Below are positions 1 through 7,213 of a stretch of DNA of 27,968 nt, in pieces. This DNA is from an uncultured Lachnospiraceae bacterium (lineage in GTDB: Bacteria > Bacillota_A > Clostridia > TANB77 > CAG-508): the NCBI GenBank assembly GCA_947165105.1, contig CAMUZC010000011.1:1-27968 (forward strand). The letters are read 5' to 3'. The notes beneath the pieces were generated by a model. That model searched no databases and was not told the DNA's origin. It was given only the letters and a program-made list of their open reading frames with translations. Each line of letters begins with the position of its first letter. The stretch's first letter is position 1. Both the position numbers and the translations under genes were made by a program.

Positions 1-76
1 CAATTTCGACGGCTTCCCTACACTCATTAGATTATATGTTTTCTTCATCCCCCATATGCAAAAACAATTTCTCCCC

Positions 77-104
77 TAGACAACCCCTAATTTTATGATA
101 TAAT
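77..104 (+). promoter_or_regulatory. Sigma-A-type promoter of the alr-ligase operon
   Basis: The -35 box is TAGACA (77-82, 5/6 match to TTGACA). A 16-bp spacer follows, then a perfect TATAAT at 99-104. The TG at 96-97 makes it an extended -10 (TGnTATAAT). It lies 60 bp before the racemase start and is the only good promoter upstream of the plus-strand pair. Confidence 0.75.
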
Positions 105-121
105 AAACACAAAATAAAACG

Positions 122-164
122 AAAGGAGTTTATGATATTCTAAAAAAATATCATAGTAGAAAAT
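122..164 (+). promoter_or_regulatory. Leader with distant ribosome binding site and hairpin
   Basis: A strong SD (AAAGGAG, 122-128) lies 36 nt before the racemase ATG, too far for normal use. Between them sits a perfect 8-bp stem (131-138 with 148-155, loop 139-147). If this folds, about 11 nt separate SD and start codon. A three-codon ORF (ATG ATA TTC TAA, 132-143) also starts 3 nt after the SD. The stop at 141-143 is in frame with the racemase, so no longer N-terminus is possible. Confidence 0.55.
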
Positions 165-1352
165 ATGTATAGAAGAACCTATCTTGAAGTTGATTGTGAA
201 AAAATTAAAAACAACATTATAAATATAAGGCAAAATTACCCAGACTATGAATACTATTTTGGAGTAGTAAAAGCAAACGCTTATGGTCATGGCGGATATA
301 TAATAAACAGCTTAATTGAAGGTGGTGTTAATTATTTAGCAGTATCTTCATTAGAAGAAGCTCTGAAACTTCGTGAATTTAACACAGAAATTCCAATCTT
401 AATTTTAGAACCAATACATTTGGAGTTTCTTGATAAATGCATAAAAAACAATATAACAATAACAGTTTCTAATATGGAATATTTCAACGAACTATTAACA
501 ATAGAACTCCCTACTCAACTAAAAATCCATGTAAAACTAGATACTGGAATGAGTAGATTGGGTTTAACAAATTCAAAAGAATTAAATGAACTAATTAATA
601 AATTACCAAATAATCCAAATCTATTTTTAGAGGGTATTTATACTCATTTTGCTACAAGTGGTATAAACGACAAACATTGGGACAATCAATTAAACAGATT
701 CAAAGAAATCACTAAAGACATTGATTTAAGTTCTATTCCAATTGTTCACATGGGCAGATCTTTAACACTTGTTAACCATGAAAAAATACCATTTTGTAAT
801 GGTACAAGACTAGGTATTGTAATGTACGGAATGTCTCAAAACATGCCCGCAGGTAAAGGTTTCAGAGCGTTCTTAAGAAATCTGCGTAATAGTCATAATA
901 AAAAGAAATTTAACATTAGTCCAACTACTACAACAAATAACTTAGATTTAAAAACAGCAATTACATTATATAGTGAAGTAATTGATTTGCACAAAATTCA
1001 TCCAAATGATTTTGTTGGATATGGTGCTTTATATACATCTCAAAATGAAGAAATAGTTGCAACTATTCCTATTGGATATGCTGATGGAATACCTAAAAAT
1101 ATAAAACACATTGTTATAAATGGAAATAAATATAATGTAGTTGGCGAAGTTTGTATGGATATGATTTGTGCTATAGTTGATAGTTCTGTAAAACTATATG
1201 ATAAAGTTACTATCGTAGGTGGTGATATACTACCTGTAAAAAAAGTTGCAAATGAATGTGGTATTAGTAGTTACACTTTATTTGCCGGAATCACAAATCG
1301 TGTGCCTAGAGTCTACATAGAAAATGGTGATTCTAGAGAAATAAGTTATTAA
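165..1352 (+). CDS. alr: Alanine racemase family PLP enzyme
   Basis: Interconverts L- and D-alanine, or a related amino acid, for peptidoglycan synthesis in the cytoplasm. The 395-residue protein has the fold-type III barrel with the PLP lysine K36 in VVKANAYGHG. The DTGMSRLGL motif supplies the conserved arginine. The second catalytic tyrosine is Y286 in VGYGALY, followed by IPIGYADG and GEVCMDM of the C-terminal beta domain. Length is slightly above the usual 370-390 because of a Lys/Asn/Thr-rich insertion at about residues 228-262, between barrel and C-terminal domain. ATG at 165 is the only credible start, because an in-frame stop lies at 141-143. It is followed directly by an ATP-grasp ligase whose SD overlaps the end of this gene, so the two are probably co-translated. 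Specificity for alanine rather than serine or aspartate is inferred from the family and is not proven. Confidence 0.9.
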   Translation: MYRRTYLEVDCEKIKNNIINIRQNYPDYEYYFGVVKANAYGHGGYIINSLIEGGVNYLAVSSLEEALKLREFNTEIPILILEPIHLEFLDKCIKNNITITVSNMEYFNELLTIELPTQLKIHVKLDTGMSRLGLTNSKELNELINKLPNNPNLFLEGIYTHFATSGINDKHWDNQLNRFKEITKDIDLSSIPIVHMGRSLTLVNHEKIPFCNGTRLGIVMYGMSQNMPAGKGFRAFLRNLRNSHNKKKFNISPTTTTNNLDLKTAITLYSEVIDLHKIHPNDFVGYGALYTSQNEEIVATIPIGYADGIPKNIKHIVINGNKYNVVGEVCMDMICAIVDSSVKLYDKVTIVGGDILPVKKVANECGISSYTLFAGITNRVPRVYIENGDSREISY

Positions 1353-1364
1353 TTGGAGGAAAAA

Positions 1365-2576
1365 ATGGATTTTGAAATTTTAATTGCAGGAACAGATGCA
1401 AATGCCTATTATATGGCAAGATGCTATCATGAAGCTTATGGTAAAAAAGCAACTTTACTTGGAAAAACGCCAATGATTTATACAAAATATACCAATATAT
1501 TAAATGTTATCTATAATGACAAAATATGGACAGAGCAGGGATTTTTAGATGCTATTGAAGATTTTCGTAAACAACATCTAGGCAAAAAAATTCTTTTAAT
1601 CAGCTCAAACGAAACCTATGCTGCTTTTATTAGTAAAAATAAAGATATTATAAATGAACAATTTGTACACAATTATCCAAGTATTGATATAATAAACAGT
1701 TTAATTATGAAAGAAACATTTTATAAAACATATGAAAACTCTGTTTTAGATTTTCCTTTAACAGTTTACTATGATTGTTCTAATCCTACTGAAATAAGTG
1801 ATAATTTCACTTATCCTGTTATTATAAAGCCAAGTAATGTAATTGAATATAATCACATTAGCTTTGAAGGTAAAAATAAAATATATAAAGTATCAAACAA
1901 AGAAGATCTTGTTCAAACTGTTAATAAAATTGTAGAAAATGGTTATAAAGATACTTTAATTCTTCAAGAATTTATCCCTGGAGATGACAGTTATTTATTT
2001 GATAGTGTTGTTTACTGTGGAAAAGATAAAAAAGTCAAATTGATATCATTTGCTCAAATCGGCTTACAAGAGCACTCAAAGACAATGGTTGGTAATGCTG
2101 CTGTTTTAATAAATGGATTTAATCAATATGGTGATAATTCTGAAATGATAAATACCATTAAAACTTTTATGGAAGATATTGGATATCAAGGATTTGCTGA
2201 ATTTGATATGAAATATGATTATAGGGACCAAAAGTTTAAGGTCCTAGAAATTAATGCACGCCAGGGACGTTGTAGTTATTACATTTCCCCTCTTGGTTAT
2301 AATTTAGTTAAAGTTTTAGCTGATGATTTAATTTATAATAAAAAAATGGACTTCGAGGTTATTGACAAAGAACTATTATTATCTTTTGTTCCAAAAGGTG
2401 TTGTAAAGAAATATATTACCAATGAGGAGTTTAAGAAAAAAGCGTTAAGCTTGTGGAAAAAAGGTGCAGTTAATCCTCTTAAATATAAGAAAGACACTGA
2501 TTTTAAAAGAAAATTACTTCTTGCGAGAAGACATATCGATTATTATAAAGAATACAAAAATGGCGTTTGGAAATAA
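1365..2576 (+). CDS. ATP-grasp carboxylate-amine ligase, D-aspartate ligase-like
   Basis: A 403-residue ATP-grasp enzyme. ATG at 1365 is chosen over the upstream TTG (1353) because GGAGG at 1355-1359 sits 5 nt before it. The N-terminus (AGTDANAYYMARCYHEAYG), the LQEFIPGDDS segment, the FDMKYDYRD block and the metal/ATP motif LEINARQGRCSYY closely follow, from memory, the Enterococcus faecium D-aspartate ligase (Aslfm). That enzyme adds D-Asp to the lysine side chain of UDP-MurNAc-pentapeptide to build the interpeptide bridge. The neighbouring PLP racemase fits a D-amino-acid supply role. The acceptor and the amino acid used here are inferred; another amino-acid or carboxylate substrate is possible. 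Transcription ends at the hairpin just after the stop codon. Confidence 0.75.
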   Translation: MDFEILIAGTDANAYYMARCYHEAYGKKATLLGKTPMIYTKYTNILNVIYNDKIWTEQGFLDAIEDFRKQHLGKKILLISSNETYAAFISKNKDIINEQFVHNYPSIDIINSLIMKETFYKTYENSVLDFPLTVYYDCSNPTEISDNFTYPVIIKPSNVIEYNHISFEGKNKIYKVSNKEDLVQTVNKIVENGYKDTLILQEFIPGDDSYLFDSVVYCGKDKKVKLISFAQIGLQEHSKTMVGNAAVLINGFNQYGDNSEMINTIKTFMEDIGYQGFAEFDMKYDYRDQKFKVLEINARQGRCSYYISPLGYNLVKVLADDLIYNKKMDFEVIDKELLLSFVPKGVVKKYITNEEFKKKALSLWKKGAVNPLKYKKDTDFKRKLLLARRHIDYYKEYKNGVWK

Positions 2577-2580
2577 ATCT

Positions 2581-2619
2581 AAAAAAAATCAAAGTTTTTA
2601 ATTAAACTTTGATTTTTTT
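2581..2619. terminator. Bidirectional intrinsic terminator
   Basis: A perfect 11-bp stem (2587-2597 with 2604-2614) has a TTAATT loop. It is flanked by an A-run on the left and a T-run on the right, so it works on both strands. It separates the convergent ligase gene (+) and ftsL (-), whose stop codon at 2618-2620 overlaps it. Confidence 0.9.
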
Positions 2620-3274
2620 ATTTAAAGAAATTTACAATTTTTTGAATGAAATTTGTATCTTCTTCCATAACAATTTGTTCACTTGCCGGTGCAACATAAT
2701 CTTGTTTTGGTAAGCTAACATATATTTTTTGACTATTATTTAACTTTTGCATTCCAATCTTTTCTTTAGCAGCTTGTTCAATTGAGTTTAAATTCAAATT
2801 ATTCTCAATTCCAACTTCAATTTGCTGATTGGTTTTACTTAATGCTTCCATTTCTTTTTTATATTGCTCTTTTCTGTTAAAACTCTCACTAATTAAAGAG
2901 TTTTGGTAACTAATAGCAAACAAAACTGAAAATCCTGCTACCAAAAATAAAACTATTTTTAATCTAGCTTTTGCATTTACTTTTGATTTTTTTACATTTT
3001 GCGCATTTTCTTGAACATCATTATTAGAATACACATCATTATTGGCTTGTGTATTTTTACGTGCTATGTTCTTTTTATTAACAACCTGTTTTCTTCCATA
3101 TTCTGGAACATTTTTTGTTTGTCTTTCTGGTGTATTTCTAGTTTTACGACGATTATTATTGGTAGTTTTTACAGGTTCTTCTTTTTGTGGATATCTATTT
3201 CGATATGGTGTATATTGTGTATTAATCTTTCTAGGGTTTGTATCATATTGATATCCATAAAACCTATCTGCCAT
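2618..3274 (-). CDS. ftsL: Cell-division protein FtsL/DivIC-like
   Basis: A 218-residue bitopic protein. Residues 1-104 are a polar, Arg/Lys/Asn-rich cytoplasmic tail. A single membrane helix covers about 105-121. It is followed by a coiled-coil stretch (about 130-160) and the FtsL-type segment IEQAAKEKIGMQKL. In the family this protein joins FtsB/DivIC and DivIB in the septal complex that activates septal peptidoglycan synthesis. The start ATG has GAGGTG upstream, overlapping the end of rsmH, so the two are translationally coupled. Position third after mraZ and rsmH supports FtsL rather than another small coiled-coil membrane protein. The long disordered N-terminus is larger than in Bacillus FtsL (about 117 aa). 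Confidence 0.8.
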   Translation of the reverse strand: MADRFYGYQYDTNPRKINTQYTPYRNRYPQKEEPVKTTNNNRRKTRNTPERQTKNVPEYGRKQVVNKKNIARKNTQANNDVYSNNDVQENAQNVKKSKVNAKARLKIVLFLVAGFSVLFAISYQNSLISESFNRKEQYKKEMEALSKTNQQIEVGIENNLNLNSIEQAAKEKIGMQKLNNSQKIYVSLPKQDYVAPASEQIVMEEDTNFIQKIVNFFK

Positions 3275-3287
3275 TAATTATTTCACC

Positions 3288-4227
3288 TCACTCTTTTTCA
3301 AAAATTCTGAGTTTAGCACTTTGAGCTCTAGAGTTTTCATGTAACTCTTCATCTTTTGCTATAATTGGTTTTTTATTTACTATTTTACCTAATGATCTTT
3401 CTTTATAATTGCAAACGCAATATGGTAATCCTGGTGGACATGTACATTTTCCGAGCTGCATCAATATATGCTTGTTTTACTGCTCTATCTTCCAACGAAT
3501 GGAATGTAATTATACATAATCTTCCACCTTTATTTAAACAATCTATTGAATCTTTTACAGTATTATATAAAGGTCTTAATTCATCATTAACCTCTATTCT
3601 AATTGCCTGAAAAGTACGTTTTGCTGGATGTCCATCTTTCTGTTTTGATTTAGGTATTGAACTTTCTATAATTTTTACCAATTCATTAGTTGTTTCAATT
3701 TCTTTTTCCTCTCTATATTTACAAATATTTTTTGCAATATTTCTTGAAAAACGTTCTTCACCATATTCAAAAATTATATTAGCTAAATCATCTTCTGAGT
3801 ATGTGTTAACAACATCTTTTGCTGTTAAGCTTTGAGTCTTGTCCATCCTCATATCTAACTCATTTTCTCCAATATAACTAAATCCCCTTGATTTTTCATC
3901 AAGTTGAAATGATGAAACTCCTAAATCTAACAATATTCCATCAACTTTTTCAATTCCCAAATCATTTAAAATGTTTTTAATGTCATCATGATTACCATGA
4001 ACATATTTAACATTTTGATATTGTTTTAAATTATTCTTGGCTGCTGTTAATGCATCTGTATCTCTATCGATACCTATTAGTAGACCATTACTTGATAATT
4101 TACTTGCAATAACTCTACTATGTCCTGCACCACCTAACGTACCATCAACATAAATTCCGTCCGGTTTGATGTTCAATCCTTCAATACATTCTTCAAGTAA
4201 TACCGGTTTATGCTTGAATTCTAACAT
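3288..4227 (-). pseudogene. rsmH: 16S rRNA (cytosine1402-N4)-methyltransferase RsmH (MraW), frameshifted near 3' end
   Basis: SAM-dependent methylase of C1402 in the ribosomal P site. Motifs seen: [12 protein letters not shown] (SAM loop), [16 protein letters not shown], and [11 protein letters not shown]. The start is ATG at 4227 with GGAG 9 nt upstream; a TTG at 4248 is in frame but lacks an SD. The reading frame breaks at a T4 run on the plus strand (3447-3450, AAAA in the gene). One extra A shifts it to a premature stop at 3403, giving 274 residues. Removing one A restores the conserved [23 protein letters not shown] and SRAQSAKLRI to a TGA at 3288-3290, giving the normal length of about 312. 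The stop overlaps the ftsL SD. Either a genuine recent mutation or a sequencing/assembly error; the intact downstream frame favours a very recent change or an error. Confidence 0.85.
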
Positions 4228-4644
4228 AAATATCTTCTCCAATTCCAAAGTCCAAATTAAATAGCAGAATTAGTTGGTATTATTAAAAATACCAACTAAG
4301 GTGCTATTTTCCTCAATTCGTCATCTTTCGTTTTTATTGATATATCAGCGTTAGCCAAGATATCTTTTAAATTGTCTTTTGTTTTTAACATACTAACGTA
4401 AACTAAAAACTTATCTTTTGGGAATTTTTTAAATTCTTTTGTTATTTAATAACTTTTCTTTTGCTTTTTAACATATTTTTCTTTAGATTTTTTGGCTTAA
4501 TCTCAAAAGCCACTTTTCTTTAGAATATATGCTTAACTTCAAGCTTTATCTTTTGTATTTTTTTAATTTCTTTTGTACTTTAAATTTTCATCTTTTGTTT
4601 TTTACACATTTTATCTTGTGTATATTTATATAAACTTTTGCAAG
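4228..4644. other. Degenerate spacer between mraZ and rsmH
   Basis: No intact gene is visible in 417 bp, where most genomes have only a few bases. On the minus strand one frame shows coding-like, Lys/Asp-rich remnants separated by stops. The best is 4296-4445, which includes the segment KFLVYVSMLKTKDNLKDIL. It contains a 31-codon ATG ORF (4296-4391) without an SD. The motif AAAAGA recurs many times in this stretch. It looks like a decayed small gene or expanded low-complexity DNA. It contains the double-stem hairpin listed separately. Confidence 0.45.
4259..4309 (-). promoter_or_regulatory. Two-tier hairpin upstream of rsmH
   Basis: The inner stem is 11 bp perfect (4271-4281 with 4288-4298) with a 6-nt loop. 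The outer stem is 8 bp perfect (4259-4266 with 4302-4309), joined by 3-4 nt internal loops. It lies within the mraZ-rsmH transcript, about 30 nt before the rsmH ATG. There is no U-tract after it, so it is more likely an mRNA processing or stability element than a terminator. Confidence 0.55.
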
Positions 4645-5076
4645 TTATATACCAAGCATAGTCATATTTTCTGCTAATTCATCTGCAGAAATATTATTAC
4701 TATTGTTGTATTTATTCCAGTTTTCTTTGCTCCAGAATTCGATACGTGTTCCTACACCAATTATTACGACCTCTTTCTCCATTGATGCATATTCTCTTAG
4801 GTTACTTGCAACTAAAAATCTTCCTTGTTTATCTATTTCGCTATTTACTGCTCCTGATAGGAAAAACCTTACGAAATCTCTCGCATTTTTGTTGGTTAGT
4901 GGTAATGATTTTAATTTTTCTTCAAAGTGTGCCCATTCATTTAATGAAAACCCAAATAAGCAGCCGTCTAAGCCTTTTGTTATTATGAAATTTTCGCCAA
5001 TATCTTCTCTTAATTTCGATGGCATTATTAATCTACCTTTAACATCCAGAGTATGTTCATATTCACCGATAAGCAT
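4645..5076 (-). CDS. mraZ: Transcriptional regulator MraZ
   Basis: A 143-residue protein, the typical MraZ length, made of two SpoVT/AbrB-like halves: [20 protein letters not shown] near the N-terminus and [15 protein letters not shown] in the middle. MraZ oligomers bind direct repeats upstream of the dcw cluster and repress it. The start is ATG at 5076, with GAGGTG about 8 nt upstream; an upstream GTG (5091) lies inside the SD and is rejected. First gene of mraZ-rsmH-ftsL. Three operator repeats with exact 10-bp period lie directly upstream, so autoregulation is strongly suggested. Confidence 0.95.
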   Translation of the reverse strand: MLIGEYEHTLDVKGRLIMPSKLREDIGENFIITKGLDGCLFGFSLNEWAHFEEKLKSLPLTNKNARDFVRFFLSGAVNSEIDKQGRFLVASNLREYASMEKEVVIIGVGTRIEFWSKENWNKYNNSNNISADELAENMTMLGI

Positions 5077-5103
5077 TTTATGACACCTCACTTATTTTTT
5101 ATT

Positions 5104-5129
5104 CCACTTTGTACCACTTTCCTCCACTT
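5104..5129 (-). promoter_or_regulatory. MraZ boxes (three 10-bp-phased repeats)
   Basis: CCACTT occurs at 5104-5109, 5114-5119 and 5124-5129 on the plus strand, that is AAGTGG three times on the gene strand with a period of exactly 10 bp (one helical turn). This matches the known MraZ operator layout. It lies just after the predicted transcription start and before the mraZ SD. Confidence 0.85.
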
Positions 5130-5137
5130 GCAATTAA

Positions 5138-5166
5138 ATTGTAATATAACATTTTTTAAATTGCAA
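5138..5166 (-). promoter_or_regulatory. Promoter of mraZ-rsmH-ftsL
   Basis: On the gene strand the -35 is TTGCAA (5161-5166), the spacer is 17 bp, and the -10 is TACAAT (5138-5143). The MraZ repeats begin 8 bp downstream, a position suited to blocking initiation or early elongation. Confidence 0.7.
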
Positions 5167-5179
5167 TAGTTTTTTTAAA

Positions 5180-5229
5180 TTTTTTTTATTTTTTAATAAA
5201 ACAAAAAGAAGATGTTAAAAAACATCTTC
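5180..5229 (-). terminator. Terminator of the 8143-5215 operon
   Basis: A perfect 9-bp stem (5208-5216 with 5221-5229) with a 4-nt loop is followed, on the gene strand, by TTTTTGTTTTATT. The hairpin includes the last codons and stop (5215-5217) of the upstream gene, which is compact but common in AT-rich Firmicutes. Confidence 0.85.
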
Positions 5230-6225
5230 ATGTAAAACAAATTTTGAATTAAAATAGTCGTTATTTTCTTGAATAGTATCATTGCATTTTTTTATGCCGG
5301 TATTTACAAAAACATTTGGTGAATTTATCCAATTTATAAATTTATAAGCTTTTTGTGTATTATTTGTATACATACATACAGCTGATGCTTCATTTTCATT
5401 CAAATAATTAACTATATCTCCAAATTCTCCCGCAATTGGTTTTATTTCATATGATTTATACAATTCATTGTTTTGTAAACGTTCAATCTCATTTTGCACT
5501 TCATTTTCATATTCTTTGTTTTCTTGGTAAATATATATCGTATTTTTTACATCTTTTCCAACTATTTTTCCATCTTTTTTTATTAGCTTATCTAACTTAG
5601 ATAGGTCAATTTCTTCTTTTTCAAACATTTGAATAATATTATCATCAATATAAAAATTCTTTAGGCACTCTTTAAATATTAACAATACCAATGACTCTGT
5701 ACTGTATATATTAAAATTATTGTGTAATATAATTACAGCATTTCTAGTTGAAACAGCTTTTAACATCGCTTTAATTGAATCTTCAACATTATCACATTCA
5801 ATTCCTATAACTCCCACAGGAACATTATATCGCCCTGTCTTGCTGTTTTTAGCTTTGAATTTTGCAATCTGCTGTTTCTCCTCAATAATCATTTCAGCAA
5901 TTTCTTGGTATGTGATACTATCGTTATTTATATCAATTATTTGATTTATTTTTTCTTCATTTTCTTCTATTTTCATACTAATATATGATAATACATCTTT
6001 TGAAATATTCTTGTTATTATTAATTACATATTTTCTATAAGCACGTCTTGCATCAACAATTTCTTTTTGTACAAATTCTTCATTACTTTCAATAAATTTT
6101 ATTTTTGGTCTATTAGTATCTTCCAGTAAATCTTTCATTCTACCTTTAAAGAAAAATCTTTTTATTGATTGTGTAATTCTTGTTAAAAAATTATCTTTTA
6201 CTACAACTAGTCCTTGTTCCTGCAT
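5215..6225 (-). CDS. Aldehyde-dehydrogenase-fold protein, degenerate (ProA-like), function unknown
   Basis: A 336-residue protein with no confident family name. Residues 1-80 are a charged extension including an amphipathic segment, RITQSIKRFFFKG. The middle (YNVPVGVIGIE, then KAMLKAVSTRNAVIILHNN) resembles the cofactor-binding half of gamma-glutamyl phosphate reductase/ALDH ('RPLGVIGVI...LCLKSGNAVILRGG'). The C-terminus (VNYLNENEASAVCMYTNN, INSPNVFVNTGI) resembles the ProA end ('AVYVNAS'). The region that should hold the catalytic cysteine (GxCHVYVD in ProA) is not recognisable, so enzymatic activity is doubtful. Start ATG with AAAGGAGG 6 nt upstream. Last gene of a three-gene operon after a GGDEF protein (41-nt gap). 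The ALDH relationship is my reading of motifs only. Confidence 0.6.
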   Translation of the reverse strand: MQEQGLVVVKDNFLTRITQSIKRFFFKGRMKDLLEDTNRPKIKFIESNEEFVQKEIVDARRAYRKYVINNNKNISKDVLSYISMKIEENEEKINQIIDINNDSITYQEIAEMIIEEKQQIAKFKAKNSKTGRYNVPVGVIGIECDNVEDSIKAMLKAVSTRNAVIILHNNFNIYSTESLVLLIFKECLKNFYIDDNIIQMFEKEEIDLSKLDKLIKKDGKIVGKDVKNTIYIYQENKEYENEVQNEIERLQNNELYKSYEIKPIAGEFGDIVNYLNENEASAVCMYTNNTQKAYKFINWINSPNVFVNTGIKKCNDTIQENNDYFNSKFVLHEDVF

Positions 6226-6266
6226 TTTTTCCTCCTTTGTTTACTATATATAAGCTTCATTTGATT

Positions 6267-7196
6267 CTAAAGTGATACCTTTCTTCTGTTTACAACATAG
6301 GTACTTCCCGGAATAGTTTTAGATGCATGTTTAACCTGTGCACCAACCTCTCCTATTTCCAAGATATTATGATAGTTTTCATCAACATCAACTACACCAA
6401 TTGATATTGACACAATTGGAAATTGCTCAATTATCCCTTTTCTATTTTCAATTTCTATGTATCCTTTTTCAATATGTTCTTTAGTATAATAATCTAAAAC
6501 ATTATAATCGAAATCCAAAATTATATTTTGACATAGCTCTTCATATTTATCATTTGAAATAATTGCTATAAAATCATCCCCACCAATGTGACCTATAAAA
6601 CCATTTTCTGGGTCAGTTTCGTGTACATTTTTCACAATTGTTTTTGCAGTAAATTTTATTACTTCATCACCTTTTATAAAACCATACATATCATTATAAG
6701 CTTTGAAATTATCTAAATCAAGATACAGCATTACAAATCTTTCGTGATTCATAAGTCTTTTTTTCATTTCTGCCTGTATTTGAACATTTCCTGGAAGCCC
6801 AGTTAATGGGCTAACAGTTCTGTTGATATCCAAAAGTCTTATTATGTTTAAAATAGTATAGTACAAATATTCCTCATCTATCGGCTTTTTAATAAAATGT
6901 TCTACAGATGATTTCAACACCTCTACCCTATGATTATGATCTGTATTAGATGAAATTACAATAATAGGCGTAATACGATTATCGTCATTTTCACGTATTT
7001 CATTACATATGTCAATTATGTTTCTATTTAATGCATCTTCATGAATTATTATTAATTCTGGAATATTTTTTAATGCAATATCAAGTTCGTTCTCTTTAAC
7101 TTTTTTAAAACAAAAGTTTTTTTCATCTCTATATAGCTCTTTTAACTTATCACATAAATAATCTTCTTGATCAATAATATAAATATATTGAATCAT
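6267..7196 (-). CDS. Pseudo-receiver/GGDEF diguanylate cyclase-like protein
   Basis: 309 residues. Residues 1-120 form a response-regulator receiver fold: acidic pocket IDQED at 8-12 and conserved IKKP at 102-105. The phosphoacceptor position (PELIIIH, residue 52) is histidine instead of aspartate, so normal phosphorylation is unlikely. Residues 127-300 are a GGDEF domain: SPLTGLPG start, metal-binding LDLDNFK (159-165), and signature GGDDF (205-209), an active-type variant. It probably makes cyclic di-GMP from two GTP. No RxxD inhibitory site is seen five residues before the signature. Start ATG with AAGGTG 7 nt upstream; 17 nt after the preceding membrane-protein gene. The input signal is unknown. 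Confidence 0.85.
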   Translation of the reverse strand: MIQYIYIIDQEDYLCDKLKELYRDEKNFCFKKVKENELDIALKNIPELIIIHEDALNRNIIDICNEIRENDDNRITPIIVISSNTDHNHRVEVLKSSVEHFIKKPIDEEYLYYTILNIIRLLDINRTVSPLTGLPGNVQIQAEMKKRLMNHERFVMLYLDLDNFKAYNDMYGFIKGDEVIKFTAKTIVKNVHETDPENGFIGHIGGDDFIAIISNDKYEELCQNIILDFDYNVLDYYTKEHIEKGYIEIENRKGIIEQFPIVSISIGVVDVDENYHNILEIGEVGAQVKHASKTIPGSTYVVNRRKVSL

Positions 7197-7213
7197 TCGC
7201 TTTCACCTTACTT

